This document shows positions 22,632-30,161 of a DNA stretch of 30,954 bases, one piece after another. The notes under the pieces are model-generated. The model saw only the letters and a program-made list of their open reading frames with translations, was not told where the DNA came from and did not search any database. Source of the DNA: a virus; IMG/VR virus record IMGVR_UViG_3300047320_000207, positions 1 to 30,954 of that record; one strand, 5' to 3'. A program made the position numbers and the translations under genes. Position 1 is the stretch's first letter, and each line of letters starts with the position of its first letter.

Positions 22632-25328
22632 TCATGCGGCAGCCACCTTGATGTGGTCCCAACTGTCCACATGCCAGCCCGCCAGCTTCGCCTTGGCCCG
22701 CCAGTGTTCCACTTGCTTGCCCAGCTCGGCCGCCTTCAGTGATGGGGGCGGGGAAGCGTCCGGATCGACGGGAAAGAAGAACGCGCCAAAGCGCCGGTTG
22801 TTGCCATCGGTCCAAGGAATGGCGCGGGTTTTATCGACCTCAGAACTGATGAACAGCGAGAACTTCGTCTGACTCATCACATGCTCTTTGTTGCGCTGGC
22901 ACCATTCGAGGAACAGCGAATAGAGATCGGTCGACAGACATGGACCCCAAAGCCCCTGGCCCAACTCGCCGTACTTCCACAGATGCAAGAACGTCTGCCA
23001 TCCCGCCCGACTCAAGGCCACCAAGCGCTCACGGGCATCCGTCGACGGCGGTCGCGTCCGCTGGTTGAAGTCGCCCAGATCGACCGACCGCAACCAACCG
23101 TATAGGGCCGCGACACCACCCTGCTCCAGCTCCCGCCCGATTGCCTTCTGCCGCTCGACCGGCAACGTTTCCATGGGCCACATCACCAGCATCCGCCGGT
23201 CACTGTCGCTGATCGGCCACGGCAAAATTTCGTTGCTCAGGAACACCGCGTTCATATGGTTGGCTTCCTCCCAACCGTTGATGAACTTCGATTCCATCCT
23301 CACCGTTTTACCGGTGATCAGGTGCTTGATCTTGCCCACCTGGTTGTATCGTTGATCGCGGCTCACCACCTCTTCGAACACCGACCACAACTTGCGGCTT
23401 TGCCAAGCGTTGAAGTTGCTCTCCAACTGCGTCTGGCCGACCGTGGCCGCGTACTGGCCGTACAACATGCCCAGTGCATCGGCGAACAGCAGGCTTTTGC
23501 CTGAGCCCTCCATGATCGAGTGCATCAGCACGGCGGTGTCCATCTTGGCGCCCAGGTGCTGCAACGGGTACGCCAGCCAGCGGGTCAGCCATTGGTGCGC
23601 CGCTTCATCGTGGTTGCACAAAAACGAAATCAGCCAACGCAGGTTCGCGCAGGCTTCGTCATCCCTGACAGGTTCGAGCGGCAGGCCATCAAAGGTATTG
23701 ATGTACACCGCAGGATCCTTGCTCATGGTCGGATCAAACACGATATGTTCGACATCCACGGTGCGCCGCCCGCTGCTGTTCAGCCACAGTGGATAAGTGT
23801 CGCCCAGCGCCATCTTCACCGCGCCCTCGGCAATACGCCGCTTCTTTTCCCGATCCCAAACATCCTTGGTGCCATCGATGTACACATATCGGTCAGTCGG
23901 TGGCATGCCGAACGCACCGCCCTTCTTGCCCGCCATGCGCCGTGCTTGCTCAATGTCACGGACGTGATCATCCGCAATCAACCGCTTGCCCATGTCATCC
24001 ATCCACGCCTTGGCAAGCGGCTTGCCCACCCGCGCTTCAAATGCGGCTTTCTTCATCACCCGCGACTGGTCGCAGTCCCACACTTGCGTGGTGCCCTCGA
24101 CCAGTGCAAAACGACGAAGCAACTGGCCAAGCGTCAGTGACTCCCCCGCGCCCCCATCAGGAGCCGGAGCGGCCTCGCTGACTTCGTCGGCGCCAGAGCT
24201 CGGCTCGCACTGATCACCAGATGGGGTCGGGGGAAGATCACGCGGATCAGGGCGCGAGGAATGCTGCATACCCATCATGCGAGCAGCGTCCTTCACCGCC
24301 TTCGACTGGTCCCCGCCATGCTCAAGCAAACAGAACACCTCGAAGGCGTCATTCTGATGCCCGTTCGCGAGCGGATCGGCACCGTGGTGCGAATAGACCT
24401 TGCCCTCAGCAATTGTCACACCCGGCAGGCCGGTGCTGCTCTGCGGGTAAAGCCACTTGCTGCCCCGCTTGATGTAACCGTGGGTACGCAGAAGTTCTTC
24501 AACGTCATGGCAACGATTGAACTCATCAATTACCGACGGGCGTTGACCCACCGCAACTGCTGGACGCTTGGCAACCTTCGCCAGTGGCGTGATCGGCTTG
24601 ATCGCCCAGGGGCATGCCGCTTCGGCATCGCGTTTAAAGAAGTCCCAGTTTTGCCAGACAGAAAGCAACTCATCGGTCAGCGTTGGCAAGCCGTCCGCGG
24701 CGTTGGGCGGGGTTCTCCAGGTGTAAGGCTTGCCGGTACCCGGATGAATCGAAGGCGGGAACACGTCCTGTACCAGGCCAGCACGCAGTTCGAATACCGT
24801 GAAGCGCTTGTACTCTTCCGCCTCCGTGCGCGCCGCAGCTTCCCCGACACCATCACCCTGCTCTTTCGCAGCCTTGGCTTTGTCCATCAGGCCTTTGTGG
24901 ATCGAACCGTCAGGATCTTTTTCATTCGGCCACGAGAGAGAATGCCGGGTCAGCTCAATGCCTTCCGGCAGCTTGAACAGCACCCGGAAGCGCGCAGGGT
25001 TGCCGACAATGGTCGGGTACACCAACGCCATTGCATCCAGATCGACACCCAGCAGCTCATACAGCACATGGCGCGTCCACTGAACGTCGTCGACGTCCAG
25101 CGAACAGACACGGCTCGGCCCAAGTACGACGCCGAGGTTGTGATTAGGGTTTCGTTGCCAGAATGCTTCAGCGGTGGCGGCATCGGTAATGTAGCCGCCC
25201 GGTTTGTTCCACCCCAAGCCCTTTGGGGCTTTCTCACCAGGCTCAATGGATACCAGGGCGAGGTCGAAGGTAGTGATGTAACGTTTTGCCCATGTAGCAA
25301 TGGCTATTCCTTTGGCCGGTTCAGTCAT
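22632..25328 (-). CDS. Prim-pol/primase-helicase replication protein
   Basis: The protein has 898 residues starting MTEPAKGIAIATWAKRYITT; the ATG at 25328 gives an ATGA overlap with the zinc-finger gene. Residues 1 to about 215 are a prim-pol (bifunctional DNA primase/polymerase-like) domain: LDVDDV at 77-82 supplies metal-binding acidic residues, with ARFRVLFKL near 112-120 and a His-containing IHPGTGKPYTW near 194-204. A linker of about 200 residues follows. The C-terminal third is a D5/DUF5906-type helicase with Walker A EGSGKS (607-612), a Walker B-like LWSVFEEVV, and FLSNEILPWPISDSDRRMLV (sensor/arginine finger region). It should prime and unwind the phage origin, for which the downstream iterons are the candidate. 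Confidence 0.9.
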   Translation of the reverse strand: MTEPAKGIAIATWAKRYITTFDLALVSIEPGEKAPKGLGWNKPGGYITDAATAEAFWQRNPNHNLGVVLGPSRVCSLDVDDVQWTRHVLYELLGVDLDAMALVYPTIVGNPARFRVLFKLPEGIELTRHSLSWPNEKDPDGSIHKGLMDKAKAAKEQGDGVGEAAARTEAEEYKRFTVFELRAGLVQDVFPPSIHPGTGKPYTWRTPPNAADGLPTLTDELLSVWQNWDFFKRDAEAACPWAIKPITPLAKVAKRPAVAVGQRPSVIDEFNRCHDVEELLRTHGYIKRGSKWLYPQSSTGLPGVTIAEGKVYSHHGADPLANGHQNDAFEVFCLLEHGGDQSKAVKDAARMMGMQHSSRPDPRDLPPTPSGDQCEPSSGADEVSEAAPAPDGGAGESLTLGQLLRRFALVEGTTQVWDCDQSRVMKKAAFEARVGKPLAKAWMDDMGKRLIADDHVRDIEQARRMAGKKGGAFGMPPTDRYVYIDGTKDVWDREKKRRIAEGAVKMALGDTYPLWLNSSGRRTVDVEHIVFDPTMSKDPAVYINTFDGLPLEPVRDDEACANLRWLISFLCNHDEAAHQWLTRWLAYPLQHLGAKMDTAVLMHSIMEGSGKSLLFADALGMLYGQYAATVGQTQLESNFNAWQSRKLWSVFEEVVSRDQRYNQVGKIKHLITGKTVRMESKFINGWEEANHMNAVFLSNEILPWPISDSDRRMLVMWPMETLPVERQKAIGRELEQGGVAALYGWLRSVDLGDFNQRTRPPSTDARERLVALSRAGWQTFLHLWKYGELGQGLWGPCLSTDLYSLFLEWCQRNKEHVMSQTKFSLFISSEVDKTRAIPWTDGNNRRFGAFFFPVDPDASPPPSLKAAELGKQVEHWRAKAKLAGWHVDSWDHIKVAAA

Positions 25329-25531
25329 CGCCGAGCCTCCCGCAACCCCTGGCATTCGACGCAGGTTTGGCAACCTGCAATCGTCTGCTGTCGAAGCAAC
25401 GGGATAGGATCATCGCAATCCGCGCAAAACTGGGCGCTGACGCGGCTAGATGGCGCAAGGCGACTGCGCTGAAGCGCAACGTCGAGCAGGTATTGCGCCT
25501 GGTCGTTGGCGCGATCGATTTCGTCAGCCAT
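25325..25531 (-). CDS. TraR/DksA-type C4 zinc-finger protein
   Basis: The protein has 68 residues from the ATG at 25531 (MADEIDRANDQAQYLLDVALQR). The C-terminal half has two pairs of cysteines, CADC and, 16-19 residues later, CQTC followed by CQG, forming the TraR/DksA zinc finger. TraR-family proteins bind the RNA polymerase secondary channel and mimic ppGpp/DksA effects, shutting down ribosomal promoters. The coding sequence is coupled to the CII-like gene (8-base overlap) and to the primase gene. Phage versions in this position are common and of uncertain role. Confidence 0.9.
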   Translation of the reverse strand: MADEIDRANDQAQYLLDVALQRSRLAPSSRVSAQFCADCDDPIPLLRQQTIAGCQTCVECQGLREARR

Positions 25532-26012
25532 GAACACGATCCTCCATCGCCTGACGAGCACCCGACATGATGCCAAGGATTTCGCGAATCACGTCCATAC
25601 CGCGCTGCTCCAGGTCCACGACCTCATACAGCTCCCAGACATTGTCGGCAGCACCGTCGTGCATGGCAGCCACAAACTCCCCGGTCTCGCCGAGTAATTT
25701 GCCAACGGCTTTCAAAGCATCCCGGGTTGCCGGGACCGGGACCGGGCGATACCACACCGCACCCGCTGGGCGCATCAGCGCGTCAAGTAAACGCGAGTCG
25801 CCAGTGAGCCGAATCACCTCTTCAAGTTCATCAGGGTTCAACCAGCGGCGCTCTTCATCGAGCTTGAGTTTCTTCTGAAGGGTGTCGTTGTCCAACACCA
25901 TGTCAAAGGCAAGGGCGGTAATTCCGCCCTTGTAGTCTCGACCAGCGCGATAGATCGCCTGGCGCAAAGGGAGAACCGGACCTGCGTCCGGCAAAAGATC
26001 TGTTCGACTCAT
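25524..26012 (-). CDS. cII: CP76/CII-like phage regulatory protein
   Basis: This 162-residue protein from the ATG at 26012 (MSRTDLLPDAGPVLPLRQAIYRAGRDYKGG) matches the phage CP76/CII regulatory family. The putative HTH includes ITALAFDMVLDNDTLQKKLKLDEERRWLNPDELEEVIRLTGDSRLLDALM. The C-terminal half is helical and acidic. The family is thought to regulate the lysis/lysogeny decision. Its start lies in an unusual context: the ribosome binding site sits in the loop of a 7-bp hairpin (26015-26035), suggesting translational control or a DNA operator. It is the second gene of the leftward early operon after cro. Confidence 0.85.
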   Translation of the reverse strand: MSRTDLLPDAGPVLPLRQAIYRAGRDYKGGITALAFDMVLDNDTLQKKLKLDEERRWLNPDELEEVIRLTGDSRLLDALMRPAGAVWYRPVPVPATRDALKAVGKLLGETGEFVAAMHDGAADNVWELYEVVDLEQRGMDVIREILGIMSGARQAMEDRVHG

Positions 26013-26014
26013 AA

Positions 26015-26035
26015 CCGTAAATCCCCTGTTTACGG
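26015..26035 (-). promoter_or_regulatory. Hairpin/palindrome with the CII ribosome binding site in its loop
   Basis: CCGTAAA (26015-26021) and TTTACGG (26029-26035) are a perfect 7-bp inverted repeat separated by 7 bases. On the minus strand the loop contains AGGGGA, which is the Shine-Dalgarno of the gene starting at 26012. It may be an RNA switch or the binding site of a dimeric repressor. Confidence 0.6.
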
Positions 26036-26152
26036 TGTAGCCATAAGACAGGGCAGTCCCTATCCTACAACCACGACCGATGTGCATGTGCTGTGTGTCG
26101 TCGTAGCCGGGCTGGGGGATTCTTTGGTGAGAGGCCCCAGCTCGGCACCCTT

Positions 26153-26350
26153 TTAAGCTGCCGACTTCAGGTCAGCGGCTGCTTTTTCTTGCAGGTAAAG
26201 GCATTCGATAGCCTTCCCTGTGACGTACCGAACATCTGCGCCCCTAGCGGCACGATTGATAGTCGGCTGCGTAGTCCCTACGCGATCTGCGATAACTCGC
26301 TGGGATAAACCCGACCGCAGCAACTCCGCGAGCATTTCTTGGATAGTCAT
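26153..26350 (-). CDS. cro: Cro-like repressor
   Basis: The protein has 65 residues from the ATG at 26350 (MTIQEMLAELLRSGLSQRVI). An HTH of XRE/Cro type spans about residues 15-37: SQRVIADRVGTTQPTINRAARG. The C-terminal half (YVTGKAIECLYLQEKAAADL) is helical and would dimerise. It is divergent from cI and is the first gene under the leftward promoter at 26384-26412, so it would repress cI and itself through the shared operators. The longer frame to 26560 runs antisense through the operator region and is not used. Confidence 0.85.
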   Translation of the reverse strand: MTIQEMLAELLRSGLSQRVIADRVGTTQPTINRAARGADVRYVTGKAIECLYLQEKAAADLKSAA

Positions 26351-26383
26351 ATCGTTCACCGATGCGCTTTCGCATTGAAGGCC

Positions 26384-26412
26384 ACAATACACAAACGTAT
26401 TGATTGATTCAA
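26384..26412 (-). promoter_or_regulatory. Leftward early promoter (PR-like) for cro-cII-primase
   Basis: On the minus strand a -35 of TTGAAT (26412-26407) and a -10 of TATTGT (26389-26384) are separated by exactly 17 bases. The promoter is completely covered by the palindromic operators at 26385-26415. The start of transcription would be about 25-30 bases before the cro ATG. Confidence 0.75.
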
Positions 26413-26415
26413 TAC
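26385..26415. promoter_or_regulatory. Interlocked CI/Cro operators
   Basis: Two palindromes share a half-site. CAATAC-N6-GTATTG spans 26385-26402. GTATTGA-N5-TCAATAC spans 26397-26415. A further CCAATACG half-site follows at 26421-26428. The consensus half-site is CAATAC. Sharing a half-site between two operators would make binding of two dimers exclusive or cooperative in a strand-specific way. Confidence 0.75.
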
Positions 26416-26451
26416 AATCCCCAATACGTTTTTGAATCAAGGCAGATAAAA

Positions 26452-27129
26452 GTGATTGGCGACCGCATCGCTCAACGAATGCAAGAACTGCATCTATCTG
26501 AAGGCGAGCTCGGCCGCCGTTCTGGCGTACCCCAGCCGACAATCCATAGGATCGTGACAAATGCAGTGGCCAGCCCGCGTCACGACAACGTCGAGAAAAT
26601 TGCCAAAGCCTTGAAAGTCAGCAGTAACTGGCTGTGGAAAGGGGGCGAACACAAAGAACCAAACATCGAGGTCAAGACTTCCTCAAGCTCTGAATCCAAT
26701 GTGGAGCCAGGGCCGGCAATCAAAGGATATGTGCCGTTGATTTCTTGGGTACAAGCAGGTTCTTGGTGCGAAATAGAAGACGTTCGTACGCTCGATGATG
26801 CGGAGATATGGCTGCCCTGCGCCGCCTCTCATAGCGGCCAGACTTATGCTCTCAGGGTGCGCGGACTTTCCATGTTCAACCAACATGAGCGTCGCTCTTT
26901 CAGAGATGGAGACATTATTTTCGTTGATCCCGCGAAGGACGCCGAAAACGGCTCACTTGTCATCGCAAAATTAGTCGATAGCCAAGAAGCAACGTTTAAA
27001 CAGCTGGTGATGGAAGGAAAGCGCCGTTTCCTGAAGCCGTTGAACCCTGCCTGGCCTGAGCCGATCATTGAGCTGGGAGACGACGCCACAATTTGCGGTG
27101 TCGTCTTCTCGAAACTAGAAATTTTCTAA
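26452..27129 (+). CDS. cI: CI-like prophage repressor with S24 peptidase
   Basis: The protein has 225 residues from the GTG at 26452, with AAGG upstream. Earlier in-frame codons lie in the operators. The N-terminal XRE HTH includes ELGRRSGVPQPTIHRIVTNA. A Ser/Glu linker follows. The C-terminal S24 domain has the Ala-Gly cleavage site at residues 102-103 (WVQAGSW), the catalytic Ser140 in RGLSMFN and Lys173 in SLVIAKL. RecA-activated self-cleavage would inactivate it after DNA damage, so the prophage should be SOS-inducible. It is divergent from cro and is followed by its own terminator (27150-27172) and a second operator. Confidence 0.93.
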   Translation: MIGDRIAQRMQELHLSEGELGRRSGVPQPTIHRIVTNAVASPRHDNVEKIAKALKVSSNWLWKGGEHKEPNIEVKTSSSSESNVEPGPAIKGYVPLISWVQAGSWCEIEDVRTLDDAEIWLPCAASHSGQTYALRVRGLSMFNQHERRSFRDGDIIFVDPAKDAENGSLVIAKLVDSQEATFKQLVMEGKRRFLKPLNPAWPEPIIELGDDATICGVVFSKLEIF

Positions 27130-27149
27130 TACATCGCACACCAGATTGA

Positions 27150-27172
27150 GCCCGCACTTTGCGGGCTTTTTT
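27150..27172 (+). terminator. Intrinsic terminator of cI
   Basis: GCCCGC-ACTTT-GCGGGC is a perfect 6-bp stem followed by TTTTTT, 21 bases after the cI stop codon. Confidence 0.9.
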
Positions 27173-27194
27173 ATGCCTCGCTCAAAAATCAATT

Positions 27195-27233
27195 CAAATA
27201 CGCATTGACTGGATCAATACGTATTTGTATCGT
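27195..27233 (+). promoter_or_regulatory. Rightward early promoter with CI-type operator
   Basis: A -35 TTGACT (27205-27210) and a -10 TATCGT (27228-27233) are 17 bases apart. They overlap a nearly perfect inverted repeat with 13-bp arms (27195-27207 and 27215-27227, one mismatch, 7-base spacer). It contains the same CAATAC/GTATTG half-site core as the operators upstream of cI. This should place the small-gene operon at 27269 onward under CI control. Confidence 0.72.
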
Positions 27234-27268
27234 CTGCCTCGTATACCTCTCACCAAAGAGTACGAGCC

Positions 27269-27475
27269 ATGCAATCCACACAGCACAGCTACACCCGCTG
27301 CCCGGTTTACCTGCATCCCTCCGCATGCAGCAGCCGCGCAGCCGTCGAAGACATCCAGCACCGTACCGGACTGCTAGTTATCACCACCCCCAAAGGTCGC
27401 ACCAAGGCAGTTACGCCACCTAACAACTCCCCAGTGGATGACAGCACCTGGCCGTTCGGAGGCGATGCAGCATGA
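27269..27475 (+). CDS. Small early protein of unknown function
   Basis: I do not recognise this 68-residue protein. It starts MQSTQHSYTRCPVYLHPSAC and contains a Thr/Pro-rich second half ending DDSTWPFGGDAA. It is the first gene after the operator-covered promoter, 36 bases downstream of the -10 box. It overlaps the next gene by 4 bases (ATGA), which supports it as a real translated gene. The N-terminal Cys residues could bind metal, but no full motif is seen. Confidence 0.65.
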   Translation: MQSTQHSYTRCPVYLHPSACSSRAAVEDIQHRTGLLVITTPKGRTKAVTPPNNSPVDDSTWPFGGDAA

Positions 27476-27846
27476 ACAGCTTCCTCATCCCGCTCGCAAA
27501 ACAAGAGCTGCTGCATCACATGCTTCAGGTTGGCGGTGCCGCTGTTTGCCCTCTTCAAAGGCCAGAGCAAACCATCCATGCAAGCTTTGAAGTCGAACTC
27601 ACCGACGACAGCGCAGTCATCAGCGTGGACTTCGGCGGCCACACCGGCGAACTGACCCTCAAGCGTTCAGATCGCGCCAATCATCTGCACCTGCGGGATT
27701 TCATCCAGGACATCGCGAACGGTCGCATTGAGTCGGCAGAACCTACGCCACCACCAGAGCAACCCGGTAGCGCAGCGCAAATACTGCAGATGCTGGCCGA
27801 GTCGGAAGCACTGCTGAACAACGTTCGAAAACTGCTCGCAGCCTGA
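27472..27846 (+). CDS. Early protein of unknown function
   Basis: I do not recognise this 124-residue protein. The N-terminus (MNSFLIPLAKQELLHHMLQVGG) is amphipathic. A beta-rich centre follows (HASFEVELTDDSAVISVDFGGHTGELTLKRSD). A Pro/Glu linker (EPTPPPEQPG) then leads to a terminal helix (AAQILQMLAESEALLNNVRKLLAA) that could mediate oligomerisation. It is coupled with the preceding gene by ATGA. It may be a small DNA- or protein-binding accessory protein. Confidence 0.65.
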   Translation: MNSFLIPLAKQELLHHMLQVGGAAVCPLQRPEQTIHASFEVELTDDSAVISVDFGGHTGELTLKRSDRANHLHLRDFIQDIANGRIESAEPTPPPEQPGSAAQILQMLAESEALLNNVRKLLAA

Positions 27847-27856
27847 GGACAGCGCC

Positions 27857-28132
27857 GTGAATCGCACCCTGGATCAAACGGCCGCCGTGCTCGGCCTCAA
27901 GCCCCGCGCCTTCCGCACCAGGTTGCGAGAACTACGCATCCTGACCAATGACGGAGACCTGGCCAGCCATCACCGCGACCGGGGCTACCTATTCTCGGAT
28001 CCGCGCAGCGTCCAGATCGGAAACACCAACCGCTATCGGCACTACGCCGTAGTGATGGTGAAGGAGGAAGGCGTCGAGTGGATCGCAAAAAAATTGAATA
28101 TCACCATTACGCACAAGGACGCCGCAGCATGA
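27857..28132 (+). CDS. KilAC-like phage antirepressor domain protein
   Basis: The protein has 91 residues with a GTG start at 27857 and GAGG upstream. It resembles the KilAC (ANT) C-terminal domain of phage antirepressors: QTAAVLGLKPRAFRTRLRELRIL forms the predicted DNA-binding helices, followed by DRGYLFSDP and TNRYRHYAVVMVKEEGVEWI. No N-terminal Bro/AntA part is present, so it is a stand-alone domain. It could act as an accessory DNA-binding protein or antirepressor. It overlaps the next gene by 4 bases (28129-28132). Confidence 0.8.
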   Translation: MNRTLDQTAAVLGLKPRAFRTRLRELRILTNDGDLASHHRDRGYLFSDPRSVQIGNTNRYRHYAVVMVKEEGVEWIAKKLNITITHKDAAA

Positions 28133-28503
28133 GCCAGAACGCCATTACCCAAGCCATCGGCGCACTGAAGCTGGTCCCGATGTTTCTCAACCACCCGACT
28201 GTCATCAGCCGCGCCACGCTGATTGGCGCCTCAGCCGAAGCCGTACAGCTGCTGGAATCGCTACCTCCGGTCAGCGCCGAACTAGCCGAGGTATTCCGTT
28301 GTGTCGACGCTGTCATTGGCGAGGGGCAAATCGCCTACGTCACCCCGACTAAATCGCCGGAGTACCCCTACGGTGCCGTCGTCGCCGACCAACGCGGCAA
28401 CGTCTGCGCGGCAGCAATGGGCAAAAGCAAAGAAGGCCTCGCCGAACTGATCCGCCTCAAGTTGCTGCCCCCATCGGAGGGGTTCGGGGAGGACGCGGCA
28501 TGA
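28129..28503 (+). CDS. Early protein of unknown function
   Basis: The protein has 124 residues from the ATG at 28129, which overlaps the previous stop by ATGA. The longer frame from 28078 lies inside the KilAC gene. It starts MSQNAITQAIGALKLVPMFL and contains HPTVISRATLIGASAEAVQLLESLPPVSAELAEVFRCVDAVIGEG in a helix-rich N-terminal half. A beta-hairpin-like VVADQRGNVCAAAMGKSKEG follows. Unassigned. Tight coupling on both sides suggests it belongs with the PrtN-like gene that follows. Confidence 0.65.
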   Translation: MSQNAITQAIGALKLVPMFLNHPTVISRATLIGASAEAVQLLESLPPVSAELAEVFRCVDAVIGEGQIAYVTPTKSPEYPYGAVVADQRGNVCAAAMGKSKEGLAELIRLKLLPPSEGFGEDAA

Positions 28504-28742
28504 GCAACACCCTCGACCAACTTCGGCGCCAGTTCGCAACACCGTGCCCAACGCTTGCAACCGTTCGCGAGCACTACTTCTCGCACATCCGCACCGACCG
28601 CCACCTGCTGACCGAAATCAAGAAGGGCCGCATCAAGCTCACGGTCAAGCGCCTGCACGGCTCCACCCGGGCCAAGCCGGTGGTCTACCTGCACGACCTC
28701 GCCGACTACCTCGACGCTCAAGCGTTGACGGCAGCGGCCTGA
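28500..28742 (+). CDS. PrtN-family (pyocin activator-like) regulator
   Basis: This 80-residue protein matches the pyocin activator PrtN family. The body is TLATVREHYFSHIRTDRHLLTEIKKGRIKLTVKRLHGSTRAKPVVYLHDLADYLDAQA, with the conserved LTEIKKGRIKL centre and the PVVYLHDLADYLD end. In P. aeruginosa PrtN activates pyocin genes from P-boxes. Phage-borne members may activate phage or host late genes, or be small DNA-binding proteins. It overlaps the previous gene by ATGA. A second family member lies at 30158-30439. Confidence 0.85.
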   Translation: MSNTLDQLRRQFATPCPTLATVREHYFSHIRTDRHLLTEIKKGRIKLTVKRLHGSTRAKPVVYLHDLADYLDAQALTAAA

Positions 28743-28751
28743 TTCAACGGT

Positions 28752-28770
28752 GCCCCTGCCGTTCAGGGGC
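28752..28770 (+). other. Hairpin between the PrtN-like gene and the next gene
   Basis: GCCCCTG-CCGTT-CAGGGGC is a perfect 7-bp stem in the 58-base gap. It lacks a T-tract, so it is not a clear terminator. It may stabilise the upstream mRNA. Confidence 0.55.
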
Positions 28771-28800
28771 AAACAACTCGCACTCAATGAGACACAGCAC

Positions 28801-29151
28801 ATGAAACCTACAGACACAGCCGAATTCATCGGCGAACTCAACGCAGGCGTCTTCGCGAACCAGATCGGTCACGCCCTTTCCGAAGTGGCATCGGGCGTTG
28901 TCGATAACGGCAAGGTTGGCTCCGTGACGCTGACCTTCACGCTGAAACAGATTGCCGACAGCCACCAGGTAACGGTCAACCACAAGCTCGCCTACAAGGT
29001 GCCAACTAAACGCGGCAGCCGTAGCGAAGACACCACCCTCGACACGCCGATGCATGTCAACGAAGGCGGCCGCCTGACCTTGTTTGCCGAAGCCCCCCGC
29101 GCTGGCCAACTGTTCAACCGAGACGCCGCACCGATTCACGCGAAATCCTAA
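28801..29151 (+). CDS. Early protein of unknown function, partner of DUF2303 gene
   Basis: The protein has 116 residues from the ATG at 28801, chosen over the earlier in-frame ATG at 28750 that falls before the hairpin. It starts MKPTDTAEFIGELNAGVFAN and contains QIGHALSEVASGVVDNGKVGSVTLTFTLKQIADSHQVTVNHKLAYKVP, then TRGSRSEDTT. It has an alpha plus beta fold pattern. Unassigned. Similar proteins are typically found directly upstream of DUF2303 genes in Pseudomonas-type phages, as here, which suggests a joint function in DNA metabolism or defence evasion (inference). Confidence 0.7.
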   Translation: MKPTDTAEFIGELNAGVFANQIGHALSEVASGVVDNGKVGSVTLTFTLKQIADSHQVTVNHKLAYKVPTKRGSRSEDTTLDTPMHVNEGGRLTLFAEAPRAGQLFNRDAAPIHAKS

Positions 29152-29193
29152 ACCGCCCTATTCCATTCCTCTCACTAAAAGGAAACCGATCCA

Positions 29194-30006
29194 ATGGAAG
29201 CTAAAGCAATTCAGTTGATTCAAGACACCGCTGTTCTGGCCTATGCCAAGCCGCTGAGCACTTTCACCCCTGTGCTGGTGCTGCCGTCTGACCAAAAAAT
29301 CCACAGCATCGAGAAGTTCCAAGCCGCTCGTAGTCGCTTCCGCGGCGCGCTCACCACCCACTCATTGCTGGACTTCGGTAATTACGTGATGGAGCAAAGC
29401 GCCGATATCGTCGCCTCTGGTTTTGTCGACGCAGAAGCTATGTCGTGCACCGTGATTTTCAATCTCGGCAACATCAAAGAGCCAGGGCACGGCGACTTTA
29501 CCGCCACCCTCAATCTGAGGAAAACTGCCGCCTTTCGAGCGCTGGAGCGTGCCGCCACCATCCAATTCGCGCAGAAAGACCTTAGCGACTGGATTGAGGA
29601 TTGGGCGTCGAACCTTCAAGCCCTTGCAGCCGATGACAGCCACATCGATCTGCGCAAAGCCGCGAGCGCCATCCGCTCCATCAGCATCGAGCAAGCACGC
29701 AAGAGCGAACATGTCGTTGGCGACCTTAGCGCATCCCGTTCTGCGATGGACCAGATCGAAGCCAAATCCTCGGAAGGCCTGCCCGCTGAATTCCTATTCA
29801 CCGTCGAGCCATACGAAGGGCTGAAGGTCCAGATCATCCGCCTCCGCGTTGCCGTTCTCACCGGCGGTGACAAGCCCCTACTGCGCCTGCGCTGGATTGG
29901 CGAAGAGCAGCTGTGCGAAGACCTGGCCCAAGAGTTCAAGGATGTCGTCCAGCAGGAAGTCGGCGACGCCGCCAACCTGACCATCGGTAATTTCAACCTG
30001 AGCTAA
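29194..30006 (+). CDS. DUF2303 family phage protein
   Basis: This 270-residue protein resembles DUF2303, a family of phage early proteins of unknown function. It starts MEAKAIQLIQDTAVLAYAKP, with LPSDQKIHSIEKFQAARSRFRGALTTHSLLDFGNYV, then NLGNIKEPGHGDFTATLNLRKTAAFRAL and, in the C-terminal half, VEPYEGLKVQIIRLRVAVLTGGDKPLLRLRWIG. It follows AAGGAAACC upstream of the ATG. The name is from the family only; some members have been proposed to act with phage recombination or exonuclease genes, but none is visible here. Confidence 0.85.
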   Translation: MEAKAIQLIQDTAVLAYAKPLSTFTPVLVLPSDQKIHSIEKFQAARSRFRGALTTHSLLDFGNYVMEQSADIVASGFVDAEAMSCTVIFNLGNIKEPGHGDFTATLNLRKTAAFRALERAATIQFAQKDLSDWIEDWASNLQALAADDSHIDLRKAASAIRSISIEQARKSEHVVGDLSASRSAMDQIEAKSSEGLPAEFLFTVEPYEGLKVQIIRLRVAVLTGGDKPLLRLRWIGEEQLCEDLAQEFKDVVQQEVGDAANLTIGNFNLS

Positions 30007-30023
30007 CCACCACTGCAACACCT

Positions 30024-30057
30024 CGCCGCCGGCCTCTCACCAACGATCCCGGCGGCG
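30024..30057. other. GC-rich perfect hairpin after the DUF2303 gene
   Basis: CGCCGCCGG (30024-30032) and CCGGCGGCG (30049-30057) are perfect 9-bp arms with a 16-base loop. No T-tract follows. It may attenuate transcription or protect the mRNA between DUF2303 and the last two genes. Confidence 0.55.
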
Positions 30058-30080
30058 GGTTCTGACGAGGAACGCAGCAC

Positions 30081-30161
30081 ATGCAAGTACAGCAAATCAC
30101 CTATTTCATGCGGCGCAACACGATCAGTGGCGATCGAAATATATGGGAGTCGGAGCAATGA
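30081..30161 (+). CDS. Very small ORF upstream of the second PrtN-like gene
   Basis: This 26-codon ORF starts at 30081 with GAGG 10 bases upstream and overlaps the PrtN-like start by ATGA (30158-30161). The peptide begins MQVQQITYFMRRNTISGDRN. The coupling and ribosome binding site argue that it is translated, as a leader peptide or a short protein. Evidence is limited to these two signals. Confidence 0.45.
   Translation: MQVQQITYFMRRNTISGDRNIWESEQ

Noticed and set aside
24261-25472. Plus-strand ORF of 403 codons
   Set aside because: Antisense to the prim-pol/helicase gene, which has clear motifs in its own frame.
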